From: M30B80 sp965656935
GTDB taxonomy: Bacteria > Pseudomonadota > Alphaproteobacteria > Rhodobacterales > Rhodobacteraceae
Length of the DNA stretch: 64,000 bases
NCBI GenBank assembly: GCA_965656935.1
Contig: CBFHMG010000001.1
Span: 248,001-312,000, forward strand
Reading direction: 5' to 3'
A program made the translations under genes and the position numbers. The notes below the pieces were generated by a model, which was not told where the DNA came from, searched no databases, and was given only the letters and a program-made list of their open reading frames with translations. Positions 43,740 through 52,028 of the stretch are shown piece by piece; positions within the stretch are counted from its first letter, which is position 1, and the number at the start of each line of letters is the position of its first letter.

Positions 43740-44498
43740 ATGCTGGAAACATATACAATCGGGTCTGATACGACCCAACCGCCCGTCCTGATCGCGCATG
43801 GCCTGTTTGGCTCGGCGCGCAATTGGGGTGTGATCGCCAAACGCCTGTCCGATCTGCGCCGCGTGGTGACTGTCGATATGCGCAACCATGGGCAAAGCCC
43901 TTGGGATGACAGCAATACCTATTCCGATATGGCCGCTGATCTGGCCGAGGTGATTGAGGCACAAGGCGCGCCGATGGATGTGGTGGGTCATTCCATGGGC
44001 GGCAAGGCCGCGATGATGCTTGCGGTTACCCGCCCCGATCTGCTGCGCCGTTTGATCGTGGCCGATATTGCGCCTGTGGCCTATGGCCATAGCCAATCCC
44101 ATTTGATCGAGGCGATGCGCAAGATTGATTTGGCCGAGGTTACAACGCGCGGAGATGCCGACCGCCAGCTTGAACCCCATGTGCCCGAGGCTGGTGTGCG
44201 CGCCTTCTTGCTGCAATCGCTGGATGTGAAGGCCAAGGCATGGCGGCTCAACCATGATGTGCTGGAGCGTTTCATGGATGACATCGTCGGTTGGCCCGAC
44301 GGGGTCACAGGCCAGTTCGAGGGGCCCACCCTGTTTTTGTCAGGGGCCAGCTCGGATTATGTTTTGCCCGATCATCGCCCGCTGATCAAAGCGCTGTTCC
44401 CGCAGGCGCGTTTTGCCAAAATTCCGCAAGCGGGCCATTGGCTTCACGCCGATAAGCCACGCGAATTCGAGGCAAGCCTGCGCGCCTTTTTCAGCTAG
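43740..44498 (+). CDS. Alpha/beta hydrolase (YbfF-like esterase)
   Basis: 252 aa. Oxyanion loop HGLFGSARNWG, nucleophile elbow VVGHSMGGKAAM (Ser at about residue 84), catalytic His in QAGHWLHADKP near the C terminus. The acid is probably in LSGASSDYV. Strand order and size fit the YbfF/abhydrolase group that hydrolyses short acyl esters. Its last eight bases overlap the convergent cytochrome b561 gene. Confidence 0.88.
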   Translation: MLETYTIGSDTTQPPVLIAHGLFGSARNWGVIAKRLSDLRRVVTVDMRNHGQSPWDDSNTYSDMAADLAEVIEAQGAPMDVVGHSMGGKAAMMLAVTRPDLLRRLIVADIAPVAYGHSQSHLIEAMRKIDLAEVTTRGDADRQLEPHVPEAGVRAFLLQSLDVKAKAWRLNHDVLERFMDDIVGWPDGVTGQFEGPTLFLSGASSDYVLPDHRPLIKALFPQARFAKIPQAGHWLHADKPREFEASLRAFFS

Positions 44499-44979
44499 GG
44501 CGGCGCATGCGGTCCATCAGATTGGTCTTCCAGGCAAATTGGTGAATAAGCGCTGCGATGATATGGGCGATGATGAGAAGCAGCATCAAGGTCTTGAGGA
44601 TTTCATGAACATCGCCCGCCGCTTCGATCTGGCCGCCCCATGCGGCCATCCCTGACAGGGGCAGCAGCACCAGCAACCCGTAAAATCCCATATGCGCCAG
44701 ATGCGAAAGCTTCTTGAAAATCGCAGGTTCGCCTTCGGGGGGCAAAGGCGCGCCATGGCTGCGGCGCAGGCTGAAGCGCCAGATCGTCAGGATCAGGATC
44801 ACCACACCTGGCAAGCTATGCGCCATCACCGCAAAGGAGGGTGCATAGACGCCCGTTTCAACCGCGCGGTCATAGGCGGTCGAAATCCCTTCATGAAAGA
44901 CAAATTGCAGCGCGACCAAAATCGCTGTGGCCCAGTGGAGCCTGATTTGCAGGCGGGAATAACCTGTTGGATGGGACAT
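44491..44979 (-). CDS. Cytochrome b561-family protein
   Basis: 162 aa from ATG 44979 (MSHPTGYSRLQIRLHWATAILVALQF). Four hydrophobic helices with conserved His residues for two b haems: LHWATAI (helix 1), MAHSLPGVVIL (helix 2), LAHMGFYGLLVLLPLSG (helix 3) and IAHIIAALIHQF (helix 4). Family members move electrons from quinol across the inner membrane. Upstream codons to 45126 do not fit the family. A perfect 11-bp inverted repeat lies about 100 bases upstream. Confidence 0.9.
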   Translation of the reverse strand: MSHPTGYSRLQIRLHWATAILVALQFVFHEGISTAYDRAVETGVYAPSFAVMAHSLPGVVILILTIWRFSLRRSHGAPLPPEGEPAIFKKLSHLAHMGFYGLLVLLPLSGMAAWGGQIEAAGDVHEILKTLMLLLIIAHIIAALIHQFAWKTNLMDRMRRPS

Positions 44980-45074
44980 GGGCAAAATGCTCTGGCTTGT
45001 GAAATTCAACTGGGGTGAGTTTAGGCACCGCGCGGTCGGTTTTCCAGCGCGAAGCGCGCAGGCCAGCCAACATT

Positions 45075-45103
45075 CAGCCCATATCCGGTGACGATATGGG
45101 CTG
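45075..45103. promoter_or_regulatory. Perfect 11-bp inverted repeat between lepA and the cytochrome b561 gene
   Basis: CAGCCCATATC and GATATGGGCTG pair perfectly around a 7-base CGGTGAC spacer. No T-run follows on either strand, so it is more like an operator than a terminator. It lies 96 bases upstream of the cytochrome gene start on the minus strand. Confidence 0.4.
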
Positions 45104-45145
45104 ATCAAACTTTGAGAGTGGGACACAAAAGGGAAGAGGGCGCGT

Positions 45146-46945
45146 TTAGTCGTCCATCTTCAATGCATTGATGAAGGCCGATTGCGGGATCTCCACCTTA
45201 CCGAATTGGCGCATTTTCTTCTTACCCGCTTTCTGCTTGTCCAGCAGTTTGCGTTTCCGTGTGGCATCGCCCCCATAGCATTTCGCGGTCACGTCCTTGC
45301 GCATCGCCGAGAGGGTCTCGCGCGCGATCACGCGGCCCCCGATCGCGGCTTGGATCGGGATTTTGAACATATGGCGCGGGATCAATTCCTTGAGCTTCTC
45401 GCACATCATACGGCCACGGGCCTCAGCTCGGTCGCGATGCACCATTGTTGAAAGCGCATCCACAGGCTCGTCATTCACAAGCACCTGCATCTTCACCAAG
45501 AAGTCCTGACGATAGCCGATCATCTGGTAATCGAAGGAGGCATAGCCCTTGGTCACCGATTTCAGGCGATCATAGAAATCAAACACCACTTCATTCAGCG
45601 GCAGGTCATAGACCACCATCGCACGGGTGCCCGCATAGGTCAGGTCCAACTGCTCACCGCGACGGTCTTGGCACAGCTTGAGCACATCGCCGAGATATTC
45701 ATCAGGCACAAGGATCGTGGCCTTGATGCGTGGTTCCTCGACATGGTCGACATAGGTCAGGTCGGGCATATCGGCGGGGTTGTGCAACTCCACAATCGAC
45801 TCGTCCTTCATATGGACATGATAGATCACGGAAGGCGCTGTGGTGATCAGGTCGATATCATATTCGCGCTCAAGCCTGTCGCGGATCACTTCAAGGTGCA
45901 ACAGGCCCAAGAAACCGCAGCGGAAGCCAAAGCCAAGGGCCGCCGATGTTTCCATTTCCGAGGAGAAAGACGCGTCATTCAGGGCCAGTTTCTCGATCGC
46001 GTCGCGCAGGTCTTCGAATTGCGCGGCATCAACGGGGAACAGCCCGCAGAACACCACGGGGATCGAGGGTTTGAAGCCCGGCAATGCGGTATCGGTGCCC
46101 TTTTTCTCATGGGTGATCGTGTCACCCACGCGCGTGTCGCGCACCTGTTTGATCGAGGCCGTCAGGAACCCGATCTCGCCTGGTCCAAGTTCGGGGATGT
46201 CTTTCATCTTTGGGGTGAACACGCCCAAACGGTCGATCTGATAGAGGCCGCCCGTCTTCATCATGCGAATGCGGTCGCCCTTTTTGATCTTGCCATCCAC
46301 CACGCGGATCAGAACCACAACACCCAGATAAGGGTCATAATAGCTGTCGATCAGCATGGCTTTCAGGGGGGCATCTTGCTCGCCGCTGGGGGCGGGCAGG
46401 CGGGTGACGATGGCCTCGAGCACATCGGGAATGCCGATGCCTGTCTTGGCCGAAATCTCGACAGCCTCGGAAGCGTCGATCCCAATCACATCCTCGATCT
46501 GTTCGCGCACGCGGTCAGGTTCCGAGGCAGGCAGGTCGATCTTGTTCAGAACGGGGACGATCTCATGATCGGCATCAATGGCTTGATACACATTGGCCAA
46601 GGTCTGTGCCTCGACCCCTTGGGTGGCATCCACCACCAAAAGCGATCCCTCAACCGCCCGCATAGAGCGCGAAACCTCATAGGCGAAATCGACATGGCCG
46701 GGGGTGTCGATCAGGTTGAGGATATAGGTATTGCCGTCTTTCGCAGGGTATTCGATGCGAACGGTATTGGCCTTGATCGTGATCCCGCGTTCACGCTCGA
46801 TATCCATGCTATCAAGCAATTGGGCCTGCATATCGCGTTCGGCGACTGTTCCAGTCAATTGGATCAGACGGTCGGCAAGGGTGGATTTGCCGTGGTCGAT
46901 ATGGGCAACAATCGAGAAGTTGCGGATACGGGAGAGGTCGGTCAT
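45146..46945 (-). CDS. lepA: Elongation factor 4 (LepA)
   Basis: 599 aa translational GTPase that acts on stalled or misplaced ribosomes. G1 AHIDHGKSTLADRL, G3 DTPGHVDF, G4 NKID, G5-like SAKTG. EF-Tu-like domains follow, then the LepA-specific C terminus (CYGGDATRKRKLLDKQKAGKKKMRQFGKVEIPQSAFINALKMDD). Length is standard. Ends 20 bases after AAGGGAAG-like text; no strong terminator was found on this strand. Confidence 0.97.
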   Translation of the reverse strand: MTDLSRIRNFSIVAHIDHGKSTLADRLIQLTGTVAERDMQAQLLDSMDIERERGITIKANTVRIEYPAKDGNTYILNLIDTPGHVDFAYEVSRSMRAVEGSLLVVDATQGVEAQTLANVYQAIDADHEIVPVLNKIDLPASEPDRVREQIEDVIGIDASEAVEISAKTGIGIPDVLEAIVTRLPAPSGEQDAPLKAMLIDSYYDPYLGVVVLIRVVDGKIKKGDRIRMMKTGGLYQIDRLGVFTPKMKDIPELGPGEIGFLTASIKQVRDTRVGDTITHEKKGTDTALPGFKPSIPVVFCGLFPVDAAQFEDLRDAIEKLALNDASFSSEMETSAALGFGFRCGFLGLLHLEVIRDRLEREYDIDLITTAPSVIYHVHMKDESIVELHNPADMPDLTYVDHVEEPRIKATILVPDEYLGDVLKLCQDRRGEQLDLTYAGTRAMVVYDLPLNEVVFDFYDRLKSVTKGYASFDYQMIGYRQDFLVKMQVLVNDEPVDALSTMVHRDRAEARGRMMCEKLKELIPRHMFKIPIQAAIGGRVIARETLSAMRKDVTAKCYGGDATRKRKLLDKQKAGKKKMRQFGKVEIPQSAFINALKMDD

Positions 46946-47190
46946 GGCGGCCAGCTTTCTAAGGGTCAGATGGGGAGATAGCCCAAGCAGAGCAGGCTGA
47001 AAAGGGGGCGCGTTGCAATAGCGCGCCTAGTGGTGAAACCGAGGCCCCGCGCGGCTTGCCGAGATCGGCGCGCCATGGCTATCGGCAGAAGCTTGCCGCT
47101 CCCCTTAGATATATTGAAAAATGCGCCATTTCTGGTCATGCTGGTCTAATAATAGCGGGCGAAGATCCGCATCAACCTGAGGCATGACAG

Positions 47191-47490
47191 ATGAAAACAC
47201 CGATTCTTGCGGCTCTTTTATCCCTATTGATGGCCTCGCCCGTTGTGGCGAACCCGATTGAGCGGGCCTGCAACCAATCCGACAGGCGTGCCGCTTCGGC
47301 GCGTTTATGTTCCTGCGTGGGCATGGCCGCCGAGATAACGCTTAGCAATTCCGAGCAACGCCAAGCCGCCCGTTTTTTCCGCGACCCCGATCAAGCTCAG
47401 AGCGTTCGGATGTCGGACCGGCGCAGCGACGAGAGGCTTTGGGAAAACTACCGCCGCTTTGGTGAAACAGCCGAAGAGATGTGCGGCTAA
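47191..47490 (+). CDS. Small secreted protein of unknown function
   Basis: 99 aa with a clear signal peptide MKTPILAALLSLLMASPVVAN (cleavage about residue 21). The mature part is short and has a Cys set: ERACNQSDRRAASARLCSCVGMAAE, ending in AEEMCG. Close relatives exist in Rhodobacterales, where the label arginine transporter is sometimes used; nothing in the sequence supports transport. Probably a periplasmic protein with one disulfide or more. GAGG precedes the ATG. Confidence 0.78.
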   Translation: MKTPILAALLSLLMASPVVANPIERACNQSDRRAASARLCSCVGMAAEITLSNSEQRQAARFFRDPDQAQSVRMSDRRSDERLWENYRRFGETAEEMCG

Positions 47491-47505
47491 GGCCCAAGCC
47501 CCTGA

Positions 47506-47949
47506 TCAGGGAAGCATCTCGGCCCAAGCCTGTGCGCCGCGCTCGATCAAATCCAGCGCTGCGTCGAAATCCCTTGTGTAATAAGGGTCGGGCACGTCTA
47601 CGGGGCTGTCCGCCAAAAGGCCCAGATAAAGCGCAACCTCGGCTTTATGGCCTTGTGGGGCCAGCGCTTTGAGATCGCTCAGGTTCTGGCGGTCCATCGC
47701 AAGGATCAGATCAAAGCGCTCGAAATCCTCCACCTGCACTTGGCGCGCGCGCATCTGCTCCATGTCATAGCCGCGTGCCTTGGCAGTTTGCGCGGCAGGG
47801 CCATAGGGTGCATCCCCCACATGCCAGCCCCCTGTGCCTGCGCTATCGATCTGCATATGGGGCAGCAGATGCCGCAAAACCGCCTCGGCCGAGGGGGAGC
47901 GGCAGATATTGCCCAGACACACACATAAGATACGATACGGCTCGGTCAT
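47506..47949 (-). CDS. Low-molecular-weight protein-tyrosine phosphatase
   Basis: 147 aa. Active-site P-loop VCLGNICRSPSAEAVLRHLL (Cys and Arg of C-x5-R-S) at the N terminus and the general-acid motif DVPDPYYTRDF near the C terminus. Typical LMW-PTP of the type that acts on tyrosine kinases of the capsule or on small-molecule phosphates. It is divergent from cobB, with about 50 bases between starts. Confidence 0.95.
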   Translation of the reverse strand: MTEPYRILCVCLGNICRSPSAEAVLRHLLPHMQIDSAGTGGWHVGDAPYGPAAQTAKARGYDMEQMRARQVQVEDFERFDLILAMDRQNLSDLKALAPQGHKAEVALYLGLLADSPVDVPDPYYTRDFDAALDLIERGAQAWAEMLP

Positions 47950-47999
47950 GCAGATGTTTTCGCGCGTGGCAGGCGGCTTGGCAAGAGAAGGGGCAGAAA

Positions 48000-48689
48000 A
48001 TGGAGCGGATCGTTATTCTGACGGGGGCAGGGGTCTCGGCTGAATCGGGGCTTGGCACCTTCCGCGATAAGGATGGGCTCTGGACGCGCTATGATCTGAC
48101 CGAGGTTGCCACCCCTGAGGGATTTGCCGCCAATCCCAAGCTGGTGCATGATTTCTATAATGCGCGCAGGGCCAACACTTTGGATGCCGAACCCAATGCC
48201 GCCCATCACGCTTTGGCGCGTCTCGAAAGGGTGTTTTCGGGTGAGGTTTTGATCGTCACCCAGAATGTCGATGACCTGCATGAGCGGGCAGGCAGCAGGC
48301 AGGTCATCCATATGCATGGCAGCTTGATCGGGGCGCTATGTGCGGGATGTGCGCATCGCTGGCCTGCGCCGCGCGTCATGGATCACAAGGCGGCCTGCCC
48401 ACAATGCAACCAAATCGCCACGCGGCCTGACATCGTATGGTTTGGAGAAATCCCCTACCAGATGGAGGAGATCCAAGCGGCCCTGTTTGCAGCGGATTTA
48501 TTCGTGTCTATTGGAACCTCGGGCGAGGTTTATCCCGCCGCAGGCTTTGTCGATCTGGCGAATGCAGCGGGTGTTGAAACGCTGGAAATCAATCTTGAGC
48601 CAACACCGCGTCCAGACCTGTTTGATCGTGTCATCGAGGGGCCCGCGACCCAAGCGGTGCCTGCATGGGTCGCGGAGGTTTTGAGCTAA
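48000..48689 (+). CDS. cobB: NAD-dependent deacylase (sirtuin), CobB
   Basis: 229 aa from ATG 48000 (MERIVILTGAGVSAESGLGTFRDKDGLW), with AAGGGG upstream. NAD-binding motifs GAGVSAESG and TQNVDDLHERAG, catalytic His in HMHGS, zinc Cys pairs CAGC and CPQC. The FYNARR segment carries Tyr and Arg as in E. coli CobB and SIRT5, which accept succinyl as well as acetyl lysine. This is a class III sirtuin. Open codons upstream of 48000 overlap the divergent phosphatase and are not part of the protein. Confidence 0.95.
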   Translation: MERIVILTGAGVSAESGLGTFRDKDGLWTRYDLTEVATPEGFAANPKLVHDFYNARRANTLDAEPNAAHHALARLERVFSGEVLIVTQNVDDLHERAGSRQVIHMHGSLIGALCAGCAHRWPAPRVMDHKAACPQCNQIATRPDIVWFGEIPYQMEEIQAALFAADLFVSIGTSGEVYPAAGFVDLANAAGVETLEINLEPTPRPDLFDRVIEGPATQAVPAWVAEVLS

Positions 48690-48702
48690 AGCGCGAGGCG
48701 CC

Positions 48703-49209
48703 TTAATTATCCATCTGGCCGTGATCCATATCGCCATGGTCCATAGTGCCATGGTCCATATCGCCACCATGTGTCGGCTGGCGTTCCAGATCGACGGGGA
48801 TGGTCACGGTCAGGGGGGCGGCATGTTCAAAGCTGAAGGTCACTTCAACCTCGCCGCCCTGTTCCATAGGCGCCTCTAGCCCCATGAACATCACATGCTT
48901 GCCACCACGTTCCAGCAGAATGGTTTCACCTGCTGCGATGGGAAAGCCTTCCTCGACATGGACCATACGCATCACGCCGTTCTCGCCTTCGAGATGGGTG
49001 TGCAATTCAACCCGCACCGCCGCCTCGGATGTGACGCCAGTGATGATGTCATCCTGATCCGAATGGTTGGTGATCTCCATGAAGGCAGCCCCCGTGGGCG
49101 CGGTCGGGCCTGAGGATCGTGCATAGGCATCCTCGACCATGATCTGGGCGGCTAGAATGGTTGGTGCCGCAGCAAGAAGCGCGGCAAGAGCAAGGGATTT
49201 GAAGGACAT
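48703..49209 (-). CDS. Periplasmic copper chaperone PCu(A)C with Met/His-rich tail
   Basis: 168 aa from ATG 49209 (MSFKSLALAALLAAAPTILAAQIM). Signal peptide about 1-21. The PCu(A)C copper-binding residues are visible: HTHLEGENGVMRM and KHVMFMG (the H-x10-M-x21-H-x-M pattern). The C-terminal 21 residues repeat MDHG four times, a likely extra copper-loading tail. The family inserts Cu into the CuA site of cytochrome oxidase. Follows the DUF2946 gene on the same strand. Confidence 0.93.
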   Translation of the reverse strand: MSFKSLALAALLAAAPTILAAQIMVEDAYARSSGPTAPTGAAFMEITNHSDQDDIITGVTSEAAVRVELHTHLEGENGVMRMVHVEEGFPIAAGETILLERGGKHVMFMGLEAPMEQGGEVEVTFSFEHAAPLTVTIPVDLERQPTHGGDMDHGTMDHGDMDHGQMDN

Positions 49210-49255
49210 ATCTGTCTCCGACTGTCTGTTGTGTCTTTGGTAAGGGTGGGAAAAC

Positions 49256-49630
49256 TTACGCCGCCTGCGGCGGGTCACGTCCCTGACCGCCTTGCAAACG
49301 AACCGCATGATTGTCGGCGCGATAGGCGGTTTCATCAACAGATGTCAGAAAGACAGGGTTCAGATCCGGCGTATGCGCCCCCTGCGGCAAGGCCAAAGAC
49401 CCGATAACGCAATCAGGGCAAGGCGCATCATGCGCGGAAGGATGGCCGTTTTCATCCAGCAGCGGCTGGCCGTCGGGCCCGACCGAGACACGGATTTGAT
49501 CCGCCCCGATACACAGCACCATCGTCTGGCCAAAGGCCATATCCGCGCGCGCCACGGCCATGCTGACACTGCTCAGTGTCATCACAAGCACAAGGCAAAG
49601 CCCAAAGATATGTCGGAGCGTTTTGATCAC
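49256..49630 (-). CDS. DUF2946-like exported protein (probable copper partner)
   Basis: About 124 aa from GTG 49630 (VIKTLRHIFGLCLVLVMTLSSVSMAVARA), which gives a clean signal peptide; the frame opens further to 49735. The mature part has CIGADQIRVSVGPDGQPLLDENGH, then PCPDCVIGSLALP with a CxxC pair, like the DUF2946 family found in copper-export gene groups. Located directly upstream of the PCu(A)C gene. Start is uncertain. Confidence 0.65.
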   Translation of the reverse strand: MIKTLRHIFGLCLVLVMTLSSVSMAVARADMAFGQTMVLCIGADQIRVSVGPDGQPLLDENGHPSAHDAPCPDCVIGSLALPQGAHTPDLNPVFLTSVDETAYRADNHAVRLQGGQGRDPPQAA

Positions 49631-49706
49631 AGGGCCAACATGGTCTGTCCCAAGCCGATATGCGAGGCGACAAATCGCACCATGCAAAGGCTTGAAAGGG
49701 TGCAGA

Positions 49707-49743
49707 AAACGCGAACAGCCCCGCGCGCATGGCACAGGGCTGT
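49707..49743 (-). terminator. Probable terminator after rpmB (minus strand)
   Basis: On the minus strand ACAGCCC and GGGCTGT pair (7 bp) over a 15-base loop, followed by TCGCGTTTTC. It starts 24 bases after the rpmB stop. Confidence 0.45.
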
Positions 49744-49766
49744 CAGCAATTCATACCATCAAAGGA

Positions 49767-50054
49767 TCAGGCCTCGGCCTGTGCCTTTTGCAGATCGCGC
49801 TTGATCTTGAGAGCTTTCGGCGAAAGCTCTGCATCCTTGGCTTTGCTCAGGAATGCATCAAGGCCACCGCGGTGATCCACAGTGCGCAGAGCGGCATTGC
49901 AGATGCGCAGCTTGAAGCGGCGATCAAGTGTGTCGGAGCCAAGTGTGACATCCGTCAGGTTCGGCAAGAAACGGCGCCGTGTTTTATTATTGGCGTGGCT
50001 GACATTGTTGCCAGTCATCGGACCCTTGCCGGTCAATTCGCATACGCGCGACAT
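49767..50054 (-). CDS. rpmB: 50S ribosomal protein L28
   Basis: 95 aa, usual alphaproteobacterial size. MSRVCELTGKGPMTGNNVSHANNKTRRRFLPNL is the L28 signature, including the Cys of the short zinc-less form. Long helical lysine/arginine-rich C terminus. Not next to rpmG, as is common in this group. The probable terminator at 49707-49743 follows. Confidence 0.97.
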   Translation of the reverse strand: MSRVCELTGKGPMTGNNVSHANNKTRRRFLPNLTDVTLGSDTLDRRFKLRICNAALRTVDHRGGLDAFLSKAKDAELSPKALKIKRDLQKAQAEA

Positions 50055-50219
50055 CGGTTCATCCTCGGTCTAGAAACGGAAGGGGCGTAGGAGGAGCTCT
50101 CCACGCCCGTAAATCTGGCGGGTGGATACGAGCGTGGGCGTGGGGTGTCAAGCGATTCATCTGCCCCAGATGCGCTTTTGCGGCCTGACACAGGCCCCAG
50201 ACAAGGTTAGCACTGTCAT

Positions 50220-50888
50220 ATGGTTCAGGAAACAGAGCTTTCTGCCCCCGTAAAGGCCTATTTGGAAAAAATGGGCTATGAGGTGAAGGCCGAAATCGGT
50301 GCCGCCGATCTGGTTGGTCTGCGCGAGGGCGAAGACCCTGTGATCGTGGAATTGAAAACGCGGTTTTCCTTGGCGCTGTTCCATCAGGGCATTGCGAGGC
50401 TGTCCGTCTCGGATTGCGTGTATATCGCGGTGCCGCGCGGCGCGGGCAAACCATGGCAACGCGCCATTCGGGAGAATGTGAAACTGGCCAGACGGCTCGG
50501 CCTTGGGCTTTTGACGGTGCGGCTGCGCGACGGTTTTGTCGAAGCCCATTGTGACCCTGGCCCCTATGCACCGCGCAAATCCAAACCCAAACAGGCCCGC
50601 CTTCTCAAGGAATTTGCCAAGCGTCAGGGCGACCCCAATCTGGGCGGCACGCGCGGCGCGGTGGTAACAGCCTATCGGCAGGACGCCATCACTTGCGCGC
50701 TGCATTTACTACAAAATGGCGCGTGCAGGGGGGCGGCAGTCAAAGCCGCAACAGGGGTAGAGCGCGCAACGACGATCATGCGCGACAACCACTACGGATG
50801 GTTCGAGAAGGTGGATAAGGGCATCTATGACCTGACCGAGGTAGGACGGCTCGGCCTTCAAGGGCTGCCCAGTACACCAAAGGCGTAA
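50220..50888 (+). CDS. DUF2161-family putative PD-(D/E)XK nuclease
   Basis: 222 aa. The core VKAEIGAADLVGLREGEDPVIVELKTRF contains a Glu, an Asp and a VELKT stretch in the order of a PD-(D/E)XK active site. Further family blocks are ALFHQGIARLSVSDCVYIAVPRG and TRGAVVTAYRQDAITCALHLLQNG. The C terminus (HYGWFEKVDKGIYDLTEVGRLGL) resembles a winged-helix. Function has not been shown; DNA or RNA cleavage is inferred from the motif. Confidence 0.8.
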   Translation: MVQETELSAPVKAYLEKMGYEVKAEIGAADLVGLREGEDPVIVELKTRFSLALFHQGIARLSVSDCVYIAVPRGAGKPWQRAIRENVKLARRLGLGLLTVRLRDGFVEAHCDPGPYAPRKSKPKQARLLKEFAKRQGDPNLGGTRGAVVTAYRQDAITCALHLLQNGACRGAAVKAATGVERATTIMRDNHYGWFEKVDKGIYDLTEVGRLGLQGLPSTPKA

Positions 50889-50943
50889 CTCTCTCCTCGT
50901 GTGGTGCCTTGAAACCGCGCAAGCCGCGGGTCATGACTATGCC

Positions 50944-51360
50944 ATGCAAACCGATTTCATCATCGAGACAAAGGGCGTAGGCTCCTACGAGTTTACGGGC
51001 CATGTCAGGCGCTGGCTTCAAGGGCATGGTGATGGCCTGCTGAGCCTCATGATCCGGCATACATCGGCCAGCCTTCTGATCATGGAAAATGCCGACCCCG
51101 AGGTGCATCACGACCTCAAAGCCTATTTCGACCGTCTCGTGCCGCGCTCCGATCACCCCTCCATGGCCTATCTGACCCATACCTATGAAGGCGCAGATGA
51201 CATGCCCGCCCATCTCAAGGCAGCCTTGATGCCTGTCAGCCTGTCGATACCCGTCAGGCAGGGCGTGGCGCGGCTTGGGACATGGCAGGGGATTTACCTG
51301 ATCGAGCATCGCGACAGACCCCATCGGCGCGAAGTGGCAGCGCATTTTCGCGCCGATTAG
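50944..51360 (+). CDS. YjbQ-family secondary thiamine-phosphate synthase-like protein
   Basis: 138 aa from ATG 50944 (MQTDFIIETKGVGSYEFTGHV). Conserved residues are RHTSASLLIMENADPEVHHDL, EGADDMPAHLKAAL and GTWQGIYLIEHRDR, which are the UPF0047/YjbQ family blocks. E. coli YjbQ has weak thiamine-phosphate synthase activity, but the physiological role is not settled. A 15-codon upstream extension is not conserved. Follows the DUF2161 gene closely. Confidence 0.9.
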   Translation: MQTDFIIETKGVGSYEFTGHVRRWLQGHGDGLLSLMIRHTSASLLIMENADPEVHHDLKAYFDRLVPRSDHPSMAYLTHTYEGADDMPAHLKAALMPVSLSIPVRQGVARLGTWQGIYLIEHRDRPHRREVAAHFRAD

Positions 51361-51425
51361 CGTTTCGTGCCATATGCGGGGTGCTTCAACCGAGTCCCGC
51401 GCGCCACAGGTTGGCTCTAAATACT

Positions 51426-51534
51426 GTGGTATCGAATACCCACTACCCAAGCCCTATTGGTCGTCCTATAGTCACGGTAGAAACTTGGGCAAAAGACCCA
51501 ATCAGGCAAGAGCATCCCCTGCGTCGCAGCAGGG
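51426..51534 (+). promoter_or_regulatory. Structured spacer upstream of nrdR
   Basis: The 200 bases before nrdR hold an imperfect palindrome (GTGGTAT-CGA-ATACCCAC, 51426-51443), a hairpin TTGGG / CCCAA (51485-51501) and a hairpin CCCTGC / GCAGGG (51517-51534). No coding potential or known riboswitch matches; possible promoter or operator. Confidence 0.25.
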
Positions 51535-51560
51535 TCGAGACAGATAATGAGGGGACGGAC

Positions 51561-52025
51561 ATGCGCTGCCCGTTTTGCGGAAATGTAGATACACAAGTGA
51601 AGGACAGCCGTCCTGCCGAAGATCACGTTGCGATCCGGCGTAGACGGTTCTGCCCTGCATGTGGTGGACGTTTCACCACCTATGAACGCGTGCAATTGCG
51701 CGATCTGGTCGTGGTGAAAACCAATGGCAAACGCGAAGATTTTGATCGCGACAAGCTGGAACGCTCGATCAGGATCTCCATGCAGAAACGCCCTGTGGAG
51801 CCTGAGCGGATTGATCAGATGATCTCGGGCATCGTGCGGCGCTTGGAGAGCATGGGCGAAACGGATATCGCCTCCAAGACCATCGGTGAGATCGTGATGG
51901 AAAGCCTCGCGCGGATCGACACGGTGTCTTATGTGCGCTTTGCCAGCGTCTATAAGAATTTCCAGGCGACCGATGATTTCGAGGATTTCCTCGCCGAATT
52001 GCGCCCGCCTCAGACCGATAGCTGA
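51561..52025 (+). CDS. nrdR: Transcriptional repressor NrdR
   Basis: 154 aa nucleotide-sensing repressor of ribonucleotide reductase genes. Start ATG 51561 (MRCPFCGNVDTQVKDSRPAEDHVAIRRRRFCPACGGRFTTYERVQL) has GAGGGG upstream. The zinc ribbon has CPFC and CPACG Cys pairs with the conserved RRRRF between. The ATP-cone domain follows (VVKTNGKREDFDRDKLERSIRISMQKRPV). Three bases separate it from ribD, so they probably share a transcript. Confidence 0.96.
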   Translation: MRCPFCGNVDTQVKDSRPAEDHVAIRRRRFCPACGGRFTTYERVQLRDLVVVKTNGKREDFDRDKLERSIRISMQKRPVEPERIDQMISGIVRRLESMGETDIASKTIGEIVMESLARIDTVSYVRFASVYKNFQATDDFEDFLAELRPPQTDS

Positions 52026-52028
52026 GCG

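Noticed and set aside
45668..46981. 437-codon plus-strand open frame opposite lepA
   Set aside because: Antisense to a canonical LepA gene; no domain seen.
47090..47130. Sixth copy of the intergenic repeat between lepA and the small secreted protein
   Set aside because: Only TTAGATATATTGAAAAATG resembles the tail; the palindrome and AAGCAAAGATG end are missing.
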